Assembly (NCBI GenBank): GCA_018221175.1
Contig: JAAOYE010000047.1
Span: 1-12,074 of the forward strand
DNA from: Candidatus Woesearchaeota archaeon
Lineage (GTDB): Archaea > Nanobdellota > Nanobdellia > Woesearchaeales > BM511
DNA: 12,074 nucleotides
Direction of reading: 5' to 3'
Below, in pieces: positions 1 through 6,639 of the stretch (position 1 is the stretch's first letter; the number at the start of each line of letters is the position of its first letter). Under the pieces are notes generated by a model. That model was not told the origin of the DNA. It did not search any database and was given only the letters and a program-made list of their open reading frames with translations. The translations under genes were made by a program, and so were the position numbers.

Positions 1-6
1 GGAACA

Positions 7-1413
7 ATGGCAGTAACATCGCTATCTTTAATCTTAATAGCAAACGCTGCATATGGAATTATTAAAAATCAATTCTCAGATATTTCTTCACATATCAGAC
101 CAGCCTATAAAATCGAACAAAGAGCAATAGGTGGCGGAGAAAATGGTTATGAAGGATTAACTAAATATTCTCATAAGAACATTGAACCATTGTGGGGATT
201 AAAAGTTAGTGATCTTAACGCAAAAATACTAGGGGTTGAAGACAATACTGTTATTGGAAAAGAATTAAATACGGATTTTGAAAAAAACCTTGAAAAATTA
301 TGGCAAGAAAAACTAAGAAAATCTAAAGGTAATGGTGGTGTATCAGAAATAATTAACAATCAAGTTAAAAGTTATTCGCAAAAAGATGCTACACACATGA
401 CTATTGAACAGTATATTAATGAGATTGATGTTGTTGTCAATGATATAAATGATAATCTTGACTGGAATAAAGCAGGAGAACTTAGAGGATTATCTTCTCA
501 AAGAAAAAGAAGTCTTGTAGAAAATATATCCAAATCGTTTGATGGAACAGATATTTTAGCATATGGTCTTACAGAACTAATGCCTACAAAAAATGGTATG
601 ATCAATAAAGCAGTTCTAGATACACTTTTAAGAAAGGCAGGAAGAGAGTATATCGAGCTTATTCCAGCATTACACGATAAAAAAACATCTTTTGGTCCTT
701 TTCAATTTACTGAGTATGCAATTTTTCATGCAGATGAAATTAGAGGTGCATCAATTATTAATCAAGCACTTCCAGAAGAATATAGGATTCCAGGGAGCGT
801 AATAAATTTAAAAGGAAATGATCACTTTAAAGCAGCACAATTATTTGCAATTAATAATATATCCTACTTAGTTGAAAATCTTAATGAAAGAGAACTTTCT
901 GTTTTAGAAGAAGTATGGAAAGAAAAGAAATCTGATTTAGTTGAATATATTGCAACCGCACATCATCTACCTGTTGTAGCTAAGAACACTGCTAAAAGGT
1001 GGCTTCAAAATAATGCTGAATACCCATTTTGGCAATCAAGTTCAAATAAAGCATGCATAGATTATGCTTTTAAGACACGCTCAAATAGGAAAGCCTTGCT
1101 TATAGAAGGGATACCAAATGTTTTAGTGGATGAACAAGTTGATAGGAGAAATAAAGGTAAATTCATCAAAGAACCTTTTAAAAATTCAAAAGGAGAAACA
1201 ATCTTTAGTTATATTGTAAAGAAGGAGGATAATCCTTCAAATATAACAGAGAAGTTTAATGAATGGGATTTAGAACAAGGAGATAATTTTTCAGAATTAG
1301 GGTATAACAAAGTAGTATCAATTAAAGGAAACCCAGTCGGTGTTATTAAACCTGGCAATAAAATTTACATTCAAGCATCAAGCCTTGAAAAAGCATTAAA
1401 TCCAGTAAATTAA
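7..1413 (+). CDS. Putative secreted lysozyme-like protein with C-terminal LysM-like domain
   Basis: This 468-residue protein starts with a hydrophobic stretch (about residues 2-20) that could be a signal peptide or anchor. Residues about 180-345 resemble a lysozyme/lytic-transglycosylase fold: acidic residues E190 and E217 lie upstream of SFGPFQFT (228-235), which recalls the S-x-G-x-x-Q motif of transglycosylases, and an AxxH...AxxxxKRWL helix (318-333) follows. Residues about 398-456 look like one LysM repeat, with YIVKKEDNPSNITEKF at the start and I-K-P-G-N-K-I-Y-I at the end; LysM binds N-acetylglucosamine polymers. The reading frame is still open at base 1, so the true start may lie upstream of the window. 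It is followed by nreA, which has its own promoter. The DNA is AT-rich compared with its neighbours. The LysM call is fairly good; the enzymatic call is tentative, because no clear full catalytic signature was seen. Confidence 0.5.
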   Translation: MAVTSLSLILIANAAYGIIKNQFSDISSHIRPAYKIEQRAIGGGENGYEGLTKYSHKNIEPLWGLKVSDLNAKILGVEDNTVIGKELNTDFEKNLEKLWQEKLRKSKGNGGVSEIINNQVKSYSQKDATHMTIEQYINEIDVVVNDINDNLDWNKAGELRGLSSQRKRSLVENISKSFDGTDILAYGLTELMPTKNGMINKAVLDTLLRKAGREYIELIPALHDKKTSFGPFQFTEYAIFHADEIRGASIINQALPEEYRIPGSVINLKGNDHFKAAQLFAINNISYLVENLNERELSVLEEVWKEKKSDLVEYIATAHHLPVVAKNTAKRWLQNNAEYPFWQSSSNKACIDYAFKTRSNRKALLIEGIPNVLVDEQVDRRNKGKFIKEPFKNSKGETIFSYIVKKEDNPSNITEKFNEWDLEQGDNFSELGYNKVVSIKGNPVGVIKPGNKIYIQASSLEKALNPVN

Positions 1414-1421
1414 AAGTAATC

Positions 1422-1432
1422 TTTTTAATAAA
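1422..1432 (+). promoter_or_regulatory. TATA box of nreA
   Basis: The T/A element TTTTTAATAAA is centred about 26 nt before the nreA ATG. This is the spacing expected if transcription starts at or next to the start codon, giving a leaderless mRNA. Confidence 0.5.
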
Positions 1433-1452
1433 TTTCATTCTTTAAGTAATAT

Positions 1453-2643
1453 ATGAACATTGAATGCGTCCAGTGCAAGGGTAGAAACTTTTGCGGGAGA
1501 ACGTTTTGTCCTCTAATAACAAAGATTTCTGCACAAAAAAAAGCAAACCTAAATCTGAAAAAAGACTATTTTGGAGAAGCACCAAGCATATTTGTAGGGC
1601 GCTACGGCTATCCTGACGTCAATGTTGGATTTTTGTCCACAGAAGACTACACAGAGCAGGACGCGCCAATTGACTGGACTATTAAAGGTTATGACATACA
1701 AAAAATTATTGACTTAAGGACACAGCTAATAAATTCTAATTTCAAGGCTAACATAAAATCTTTTGACGAAAAACTAATAGATATGGGAAAAGAAGTCGCA
1801 ATGGCCACAAAGCCTGTAGATGTTGAGATAAACCTTGAAAAAAAGCCAGAGTTCTCACTCACTTTCAACCAGGATATAATGCCGCACGGCCCTTCAACAA
1901 AGCTAAAAAAAGCAGAGATAACAGAAAACCCAAAAATACCCACAAAAGTAGACAAAATAACATCTGACACAGACCTAAAGGCAGAACAAGGACTTTCTAC
2001 ACTTTTTAAGAAAGGATTTGACGAGCACTATCTAAAAGACATATTATCCATAGGGAATCTTGGAACAAAAGAAAAGAGAAGAATGGTCCCAACACGCTGG
2101 GCAATAACAGCAGTTGACGACACCCTTGGAAAAGACATCTTTAAGGAAATCAGAGAATATAATGAAATAAGTGACTTTAAAGCATACTTTGGGGGCAACC
2201 TTGGAAACTATTTTCTAATCTTGATGTTTCCTGAAGTCTGGTCATATGAGCTTTTTGAAATGCATGTTGATTCACAAAAATATATGCATGATGTAGAAGG
2301 ATTTAACGGCAGAACAAGTTATGCCACAGAAACTGCAGGTGGATATTATGCTTGTCGTTTAGCAATATTAGAGCGTTTTAAACATGAAAAAAGGCAGGGC
2401 TTTGCACTGGCACTTAGGTTTATCACAAACGATTACTGGGCGCCTCTTGGCGTCTGGGTTGTAAGAGAAGCAGTAAGAAATGCTATGCGCTCAAAACCAG
2501 TACTTTTTGAAACAAAAGAAAAAATGTTAGAATATGCAAAAAAGATTTTTAAAAAGAAGTTTAGTTATGAATTGAATCTTATTTTAAAAAACAGCAAACT
2601 TCTTCACGAACACAAAACACAGAAAAAACTGTGGGAGTTTTAA
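1453..2643 (+). CDS. nreA: NreA-family archaeal DNA repair protein with C-terminal PIP box
   Basis: The 396-residue protein matches the archaeal Nre family, a repair factor that binds PCNA. The N-terminus carries four cysteines (C5, C8, C14, C19) in the family pattern C-x2-C...LCG/FCG...CP, probably a metal site. Further family hallmarks are the GRYGYPDVNVG segment (about 49-59), PHGPS in the middle, and RRMVPTRWAITAVDDT at about 210-225. The last seven residues, QKKLWEF, form a textbook PCNA-interacting motif (Q-x2-L-x2-F type). The family is linked to DNA damage tolerance in Haloferax and related archaea; the exact biochemical activity is not established. The ATG at 1453 is supported by a TATA box 26 nt upstream. 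The 3' end overlaps the convergent DUF1059 gene by 4 nt. The nucS product encoded 2.4 kb away ends in nearly the same motif. Confidence 0.93.
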   Translation: MNIECVQCKGRNFCGRTFCPLITKISAQKKANLNLKKDYFGEAPSIFVGRYGYPDVNVGFLSTEDYTEQDAPIDWTIKGYDIQKIIDLRTQLINSNFKANIKSFDEKLIDMGKEVAMATKPVDVEINLEKKPEFSLTFNQDIMPHGPSTKLKKAEITENPKIPTKVDKITSDTDLKAEQGLSTLFKKGFDEHYLKDILSIGNLGTKEKRRMVPTRWAITAVDDTLGKDIFKEIREYNEISDFKAYFGGNLGNYFLILMFPEVWSYELFEMHVDSQKYMHDVEGFNGRTSYATETAGGYYACRLAILERFKHEKRQGFALALRFITNDYWAPLGVWVVREAVRNAMRSKPVLFETKEKMLEYAKKIFKKKFSYELNLILKNSKLLHEHKTQKKLWEF

Positions 2644-2846
2644 GCAGTAACAAATCTTAAGCTTTTAATATTATTATTTAAGCGCCTAGAAATCATGTTT
2701 TTCACTTCTGTATTGCACAAAATTAGTTCTTCTTTGTGGTACTTAACAATGTGAATCATCATTTTTCGCTTTATCTCTTCTCTTGTAGAACCTCTTGCTA
2801 CGTACATACAGTTCTTTCTTAAATTAGTGCATCTTAATGAACTCAT
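2640..2846 (-). CDS. DUF1059 family small protein
   Basis: This 68-residue protein has the DUF1059 layout: an N-terminal RCTNLRKNC segment with two cysteines (C6, C13), then ARGSTREEIKRKMMIHIVKYH, in which the T-x-E-E-(I/V)...H...H pattern is typical. The function of the family is unknown; its members are small and cytosolic. The start ATG is preceded by AGGGGGT about 5 nt upstream, a possible ribosome-binding site, and a TATA-like TTTTTATATTAG lies about 39 nt upstream, so a short leader is likely. About 25 residues after the conserved core (basic, ending in KSLRFVTA) look lineage-specific. The stop overlaps the nreA stop tail-to-tail. Confidence 0.75.
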   Translation of the reverse strand: MSSLRCTNLRKNCMYVARGSTREEIKRKMMIHIVKYHKEELILCNTEVKNMISRRLNNNIKSLRFVTA

Positions 2847-2912
2847 TTTTACCCCCTAACTTGGCAAAGAATCAACCACTAATATAAAAATCTTTACTAT
2901 AGAGTAGAAAAC

Positions 2913-2920
2913 TTTAAATA
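2913..2920 (+). promoter_or_regulatory. TATA box of the small gene at 2946
   Basis: TTTAAATA is centred about 29 nt before the ATG at 2946, consistent with a leaderless transcript and supporting that this small gene is expressed. Confidence 0.45.
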
Positions 2921-2945
2921 AAATTGTCTAATTAATTACTCAATC

Positions 2946-3191
2946 ATGAAATTTATAAGGTATATTTCAGCAAAAATGGCAAGTAATCATGATGAAGGTC
3001 TAATATTCCCTAATTATGAGTCCCACTATCTTGAAACTTTTAGATATATGGGCACACCCTTACTGGATCCTGTTGGCGAATTTCTTGATAAGTTTCGTAA
3101 TCTTATAACAATACGTCCTTCAAGTGAATCAGATATAGATGAATCACAGTATCATTTAGATAATAATCCTTTTGATAACAGAGGGTGCTAG
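2946..3191 (+). CDS. Small hypothetical protein
   Basis: An 81-residue protein that I do not recognise. It has a basic N-terminus (MKFIRYISAKMASNH), a central aromatic stretch with ESHYLETFRYMG, and an acidic C-terminal third (SESDIDESQYHLDNN). No membrane segment or metal-binding pattern is visible; the only cysteine is the last residue. A TATA box at leaderless distance argues for expression, and the gene fits exactly between two other genes, ending one base before the convergent dus stop codon. The reading frame could still be fortuitous, so confidence is moderate. Confidence 0.5.
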   Translation: MKFIRYISAKMASNHDEGLIFPNYESHYLETFRYMGTPLLDPVGEFLDKFRNLITIRPSSESDIDESQYHLDNNPFDNRGC

Positions 3192-3192
3192 A

Positions 3193-4131
3193 TTATACAG
3201 TCAATAGAAATTTTGATAACATTTTCAACAGCTCTTTTTCCTGCTGCATAGTGAGCATTTTCCTTCTAAGCTCTCTTGAGTCTTTAATTCCTTTTGTAAA
3301 CCATAAAGCATGCGTTCTTAGTTCTGGGAATTTGAAATCTTCTTTGTATAATCTGTATAGTTCTATCAGTTCAAAAAAACCTTCAATTTTTTCTTTTGGA
3401 CTAACTGCTTTGTATTTTCCTGTTTTTAAGAAATCATTGCTTTGCCCAAATATCCAAGGGTTGCCCATGGCTGCTCTTCCAATCATTACAGCGTCTGAAA
3501 ATTCCAGCATTTCTTTTGCTTTTTCTGGAGAGTTGACGTCCCCGTTTCCAATAACTGGGATATCTACGTTTTCTTTTACCTGTTTTATTGCAGTCCAGTT
3601 GGCTTTGCCTGAGTATAGCTGCTCTTTTGTTCTGCCGTGAACTGCTATAGCGTTTGCTCCAGCGTCTTCAATTATCATGGATGTTTTGATGTGGTTTAAT
3701 GATTGATTGTTCCAGCCAATCCTTATCTTGGCTGTTACTGGGATGTTTACTGCGTCTTTTACACTTGAAACAATCGAATGAATTTTTTCTGGGTGTTTTA
3801 TGTGGTATGCACCTGCTTTTTTCCCAAGGACATCTTTGTCAGGACACCCAAAGTTTATATCAATTAAATCCACATGTTTTTCTATAATCTCTGCAGCCTC
3901 TGCCATCTTTTTAGGATCTCTGCCAACAAGCTGTCCACCTACAGGTCTTTCATCAGGTGTAAAGTCATTGAACATGTCAAATGCCTTAATCACGCCATCC
4001 TCATCAAGTAGAGGACTGTAAACAAGCCCAGCACCATACTTTTTGCACATAACTCTATAAGGCGCGTTAGTTACAGCAGCCATCGGCGCCAAGAATAAAT
4101 TATTCTTAAGTTTTAGTTTTCCTATGTTCAT
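3193..4131 (-). CDS. dus: tRNA-dihydrouridine synthase (Dus family)
   Basis: This 312-residue FMN-dependent enzyme reduces uridine to dihydrouridine in tRNA D-loops or related positions. Family motifs appear in order: LAPMAAVTNAPYR (14-26, the FMN-binding first strand), DINFGCP (91-97, with catalytic C96), TAKIRIG (133-139, K135 contacts FMN), HGRT (165-168), IGNGD (194-198) and GRAAMGNPW (218-226). The C-terminal helical domain (about 240-312) is present, so the protein is full length for the family. The usual GGSALL-type segment after the active cysteine reads AGAYHI here, a modest deviation. The ATG at 4131 is supported by a TATA element about 28 nt upstream on the minus strand. The exact uridine modified cannot be told from sequence. 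Confidence 0.93.
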   Translation of the reverse strand: MNIGKLKLKNNLFLAPMAAVTNAPYRVMCKKYGAGLVYSPLLDEDGVIKAFDMFNDFTPDERPVGGQLVGRDPKKMAEAAEIIEKHVDLIDINFGCPDKDVLGKKAGAYHIKHPEKIHSIVSSVKDAVNIPVTAKIRIGWNNQSLNHIKTSMIIEDAGANAIAVHGRTKEQLYSGKANWTAIKQVKENVDIPVIGNGDVNSPEKAKEMLEFSDAVMIGRAAMGNPWIFGQSNDFLKTGKYKAVSPKEKIEGFFELIELYRLYKEDFKFPELRTHALWFTKGIKDSRELRRKMLTMQQEKELLKMLSKFLLTV

Positions 4132-4155
4132 AACTAAAAAGAATTAATTTTGTTT

Positions 4156-4163
4156 TTAATAAA
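4156..4163 (-). promoter_or_regulatory. TATA box of dus
   Basis: On the minus strand TTTATTAA is centred about 28 nt before the dus ATG, consistent with leaderless transcription. This promoter lies between dus and the end of the membrane-protein gene, so the two are probably separate units. Confidence 0.4.
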
Positions 4164-4186
4164 GTATACTATTCAAATAATGCCTT

Positions 4187-4226
4187 ACTGCTTTTTTCAT
4201 ATCTATTAATCTGTTTTGCAAGCAGT
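4187..4226. other. Short inverted repeat after the membrane-protein gene
   Basis: ACTGCTT (4187-4193) and AAGCAGT (4220-4226) are perfect 7-base complements separated by 26 bases. The distal arm touches the stop codon of the minus-strand membrane-protein gene, so it could form a 3'-end hairpin in that mRNA. Chance occurrence is possible. Confidence 0.25.
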
Positions 4227-4771
4227 TATTTAGAAAATATTGCTACTATCTCTTCGCTGTAGTTTCCAAACAAAAACACGAAAATAATAAAATTCAAGAC
4301 TGCAGATGGAAAAGTTGGGAACATGAAAAATCCTCTCAAGAAGTCAATTCCGATGTCAAGACCATATCGCACTACTAAAAGGGATATAGCGACTGTTGCA
4401 AAGGGCGCAGTTGAAAATATTGCAGCCAAAAGACCTATCAAAATGTGTATCCCTATCTGTTTTCCTACATAGTCAAAACCCCAGCCGATTCTAAACAAGT
4501 ATGCAGCTTCTAAAATAGCCATAGTCAAAGGAACAAACACACCAAAAAAAGGTCCGTAAAAATATCCAAGAATGATCGTTCCAAACGTCAAGAATTCAAT
4601 ATCCAGATAAATAAAATTCAATGGATACAAGCTTAGCTTTGCTCTAATCCTTGGCCAAAACCATTCGATAACAAGAAAGGTTATTGAGAAAAGTATTGGT
4701 TTTGAAAATAAGAACAAAAGTATTGCAAATATGGCTCCTACAAGCACGCGCACAACCCACTTATTTCTCAT
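4226..4771 (-). CDS. Polytopic integral membrane protein, possibly ECF S-component-like
   Basis: The 181-residue protein is strongly hydrophobic, with about five or six membrane segments (roughly residues 7-25, 27-43, 58-90 as a long or double segment, 105-122, 123-137 and 155-170). The stretch FGTIILGYFYGPFFGVFVPL recalls the substrate-binding subunits of energy-coupling-factor transporters and related small membrane proteins, but that resemblance is weak and I do not assign a substrate. Its ATG overlaps the stop of the upstream zinc-ribbon gene in an ATGA arrangement, so translation of the two is probably coupled and the proteins may work together. It has no promoter of its own that I can see. 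Confidence 0.7.
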   Translation of the reverse strand: MRNKWVVRVLVGAIFAILLFLFSKPILFSITFLVIEWFWPRIRAKLSLYPLNFIYLDIEFLTFGTIILGYFYGPFFGVFVPLTMAILEAAYLFRIGWGFDYVGKQIGIHILIGLLAAIFSTAPFATVAISLLVVRYGLDIGIDFLRGFFMFPTFPSAVLNFIIFVFLFGNYSEEIVAIFSK

Positions 4772-4968
4772 TTTTCTTTTTTTACTTTAATCATTTCTAT
4801 CCCGCCGCATTTTGGGCAGGCGTAAGAAATTACAGGCTCTGCCTTTGTAAAAAGCCCTTTGAACAGTCCTGGCTTGCCTTTTTGCCAATAAATCATTGAA
4901 TTGTTGGTTGCAGTCATACCAGGCTCTTTTTCAACCTTGCATAATCTACACATAATTTTTTCTGCCAT
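4768..4968 (-). CDS. Small four-cysteine zinc-ribbon protein
   Basis: A 66-residue protein beginning MAEKIMCRLC. It has two cysteine pairs, C-R-L-C near the N-terminus and C-P-K-C-G-G near the C-terminus, separated by about 45 residues, which makes a zinc ribbon. Between them NNSMIYWQKGKPGLF recalls small zinc-ribbon proteins of unknown function such as DUF6487; this match is from memory and tentative. The frame extends upstream to an ATG at 5037, but the ATG at 4968 is preferred because a strong TATA box lies 25 nt before it and because the extension would run through that promoter. The gene overlaps the next minus-strand gene by 4 nt. It shares an 80-bp divergent promoter region with nucS. 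Confidence 0.75.
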   Translation of the reverse strand: MAEKIMCRLCKVEKEPGMTATNNSMIYWQKGKPGLFKGLFTKAEPVISYACPKCGGIEMIKVKKEK

Positions 4969-4988
4969 AAAAGAATTAATTACTATTT

Positions 4989-4998
4989 TATATTTAAA
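4989..4998 (-). promoter_or_regulatory. TATA box of the zinc-ribbon/membrane-protein unit
   Basis: The minus strand reads TTTAAATATA, centred about 25 nt before the ATG at 4968. It decides the start of the zinc-ribbon gene in favour of the internal methionine and indicates a leaderless mRNA. Confidence 0.55.
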
Positions 4999-5020
4999 CT
5001 TAGGGTTTATATCAAAACCT

Positions 5021-5030
5021 TTTAAAATAA
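5021..5030 (+). promoter_or_regulatory. TATA box of nucS
   Basis: TTTAAAATAA is centred about 24 nt before the nucS ATG at 5049. With the opposing TATA box at 4989-4998 it makes a compact divergent promoter pair. Confidence 0.5.
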
Positions 5031-5048
5031 CTACCAAATCTTCTTTCC

Positions 5049-5786
5049 ATGGACTTTGAAAACTTTATAGAAAAAACAAAGCAGGCGCTTAAATCAAACG
5101 ACTGCATCACTTTCTTTTGCCAGTGTGAAGTAAAATACTCAGGCAGAGCAGAAGCAATCCTTCCAGCAGGCGACAGAATCATAATAATAAAATCCGACAA
5201 TTCAATACTTGTCCATCAGCCAGAAGGCCCAACACCAGTAAACTATATGAAAGACGGCTCAAAGATTGAAATTAAAAAAGCAGAAGGGAGAGTAAAAATA
5301 AGTTCACAAAACCTAAAATTCAAAGATTATCTGGAAATCGACATTTTCTTAATCCACAACTTCATATCACATCGCTTGGAGGACGGACAAAAACTTCTTT
5401 TGGAAGGAAACGAAAAAGATATGTCAGACTATATCTACAAAAACCCAAAAGCCATATCAAAAGACTTCAAACCGCTTTCAAGAGAAGAGCACACAAAATA
5501 CGGCTTTATAGATGTCTTTGGCCATAATAAGAAAAAGGAACTCGTCATAGTTGAGTGCAAAAGATACACAGCAGGGCTGTCATGCGTAACACAGTTGCGC
5601 AGATACGTGGAAAAAATTAAAGAACTAAAAGGCGTAAAAAAAGTCAAAGGGGTCTTGGCAGCACCAAACATTTCCACAAACGCAGAGAAAATGCTAAAAG
5701 ACTGGAAGTTCAAGTACGTCAAAGTAAGCCCGCCAAAACGCCTGGAAAAATACGATAAAAGCCAGAAAGGTCTTTGGGAATTCTAG
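5049..5786 (+). CDS. nucS: Endonuclease NucS/EndoMS, mismatch-specific, with PIP box
   Basis: The 245-residue protein is full length for NucS/EndoMS, a homodimeric nuclease that cuts both strands at certain mismatches and acts on branched DNA in archaea and actinobacteria. The N-terminal DNA-binding/dimerisation domain covers about residues 1-115 (with SGRAEAILPAGDRIIIIKSD). The C-terminal RecB-like nuclease domain follows, with all expected catalytic residues in GFIDVFG...LVIVECKR...QLRRYV: D155, E169, K171 and Q182. The C-terminus QKGLWEF (239-245) is a PCNA-interacting motif; known NucS proteins are stimulated or positioned by the clamp. A TATA box sits 24 nt upstream, indicating a leaderless mRNA. 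It converges on the HAD gene with about 100 bp of palindrome-bearing spacer between. In archaea lacking MutS/MutL this enzyme is thought to carry out mismatch repair. Confidence 0.95.
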   Translation: MDFENFIEKTKQALKSNDCITFFCQCEVKYSGRAEAILPAGDRIIIIKSDNSILVHQPEGPTPVNYMKDGSKIEIKKAEGRVKISSQNLKFKDYLEIDIFLIHNFISHRLEDGQKLLLEGNEKDMSDYIYKNPKAISKDFKPLSREEHTKYGFIDVFGHNKKKELVIVECKRYTAGLSCVTQLRRYVEKIKELKGVKKVKGVLAAPNISTNAEKMLKDWKFKYVKVSPPKRLEKYDKSQKGLWEF

Positions 5787-5788
5787 AA

Positions 5789-5804
5789 GTTAACGCGTTA
5801 ACTA
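5789..5804. repeat. Perfect 16-bp palindrome AGTTAACGCGTTAACT
   Basis: AGTTAACGCGTTAACT is identical to its reverse complement. It starts just after the nucS stop codon in the spacer between two convergent genes. It contains two GTTAAC sites. It could be a protein-binding site or a transcript-end hairpin, although a hairpin with no loop nucleotides is unfavourable. Confidence 0.6.
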
Positions 5805-5825
5805 AAAATACAGAATAAGTCTATT

Positions 5826-5855
5826 TTGTTAATTCATTAACATTAAGTTTAACAA
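5826..5855. repeat. Second GTTAA-type imperfect palindrome cluster
   Basis: GTTAATTCATTAAC (5828-5841) has inverted arms GTTAA and TTAAC. A wider TTGTTAA (5826-5832) faces TTAACAA (5849-5855). The arms repeat the half-site of the perfect palindrome about 25 bp away, all within the spacer between convergent nucS and the HAD gene. Confidence 0.45.
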
Positions 5856-5890
5856 TATGGAAATAGACAAAAATGGGTGTATGTGTGGTT

Positions 5891-6568
5891 CTAGACAATA
5901 ACATCCAATATCTTTTTTGTATCTGTCAAATCCCTGAATTCAAAGTCAGCACCTGCCTTTTTCAGTCTAAACAAGGAATAGTGCCCTGTGCCAACAGTTA
6001 GAGTTACAGCTTTATTTGCTTTTCCAGCAGAAATATCAACAGGCGTGTCTCCAAAGACAAAAACGTTTTTTATTTTCTTTTTAAAACCACAAAGTTTTGC
6101 TCTTTTAATGGCAGCTTTAACAAGGTCTTTTCTTTTTGTGCCGTCGCTTCCAAAACCTCCAAACTTAAAGTATTTGTCAAAGCCAAGATGCCTCATTTTA
6201 TCCATTGCAATGCTTTGCAAGTTCCCAGTGATAAGTCCAAGCATCACCCCTTTTTTTTGCAAAGCATCCAAAAGTTTTTTCACGCCAGGCTCAACAATCA
6301 ACTTTTCTTTTCTCATATTTTTACTGTAATACTCCTGCATAACCTTCATCGCTTTATCTAAGTTTTTTCTAATCAAATTATTTTTTACGCCATGCATTTT
6401 CAAAACCTTGATTGCAATAAGCCTGTCAGATAGTCCGTGCGCATTTACATCATGCATTTTGCCTTTTATCCCATAAACTTCTCGAAGAGCATATTCAAAA
6501 GATTCGTGATGCACTTTAGAAGGCTTAAGCAGAGTATGATCAATGTCAAATAAAGCTAATTTGTTCAT
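5891..6568 (-). CDS. HAD-superfamily hydrolase, phosphoglycolate phosphatase-like
   Basis: A 225-residue cytosolic phosphatase-type protein. Motif I is LALFDIDHTLL, with nucleophile D8 and acid/base D10. The helical cap lies at about 17-80. Motif II is GLITGN (T114), the lysine of motif III lies in GSDGTKRKDLV (about 145-147), and motif IV is VFVFGDTPVDISAGKAN (D174, D178). This order fits the Gph/PGP-like subfamily with a C1 cap. The substrate is unknown; small phosphorylated metabolites such as phosphoglycolate are typical for the family. The start is supported by a TATA box 27 nt upstream on the minus strand. The gene is divergent from the receiver-like gene and convergent with nucS. Confidence 0.85.
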   Translation of the reverse strand: MNKLALFDIDHTLLKPSKVHHESFEYALREVYGIKGKMHDVNAHGLSDRLIAIKVLKMHGVKNNLIRKNLDKAMKVMQEYYSKNMRKEKLIVEPGVKKLLDALQKKGVMLGLITGNLQSIAMDKMRHLGFDKYFKFGGFGSDGTKRKDLVKAAIKRAKLCGFKKKIKNVFVFGDTPVDISAGKANKAVTLTVGTGHYSLFRLKKAGADFEFRDLTDTKKILDVIV

Positions 6569-6590
6569 ATTATTTATTCAATTCTTTTCC

Positions 6591-6599
6591 TATTTAAAT
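6591..6599 (-). promoter_or_regulatory. TATA box of the HAD hydrolase gene
   Basis: The minus strand reads ATTTAAATA, centred about 27 nt before the HAD ATG. It forms a divergent pair with the TATA box at 6605-6615. Confidence 0.5.
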
Positions 6600-6604
6600 C
6601 CTGC

Positions 6605-6615
6605 TATATTTAAAT
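6605..6615 (+). promoter_or_regulatory. TATA box that sets the start at 6640
   Basis: TATATTTAAAT directly abuts an upstream ATG at 6616, which therefore cannot be on the mRNA. Its centre lies about 29-30 nt before the ATG at 6640, so the downstream start is the correct one for a leaderless transcript. Confidence 0.55.
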
Positions 6616-6639
6616 ATGAAATATTATTTCTTTGATGAT

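Noticed and set aside
3185..3640. Open frame of 151 codons on the plus strand
   Set aside because: Antisense to the well-supported dus gene, with no promoter or ribosome site of its own and a composition typical of a shadow frame.
4969..5037. Upstream extension of the zinc-ribbon protein to an ATG at 5037
   Set aside because: The extension runs through the gene's own TATA box and through the nucS promoter, while the ATG at 4968 is correctly spaced from that TATA box.
5857..5901. A 14-codon frame, MEIDKNGCMCGSRQ, after the palindrome cluster
   Set aside because: Too short to support, no convincing ribosome-binding site, and it overlaps the end of the convergent HAD gene.
6616..6639. Upstream ATG of the receiver-like protein
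   Set aside because: The ATG directly abuts the TATA box, so it should not be part of the mRNA.
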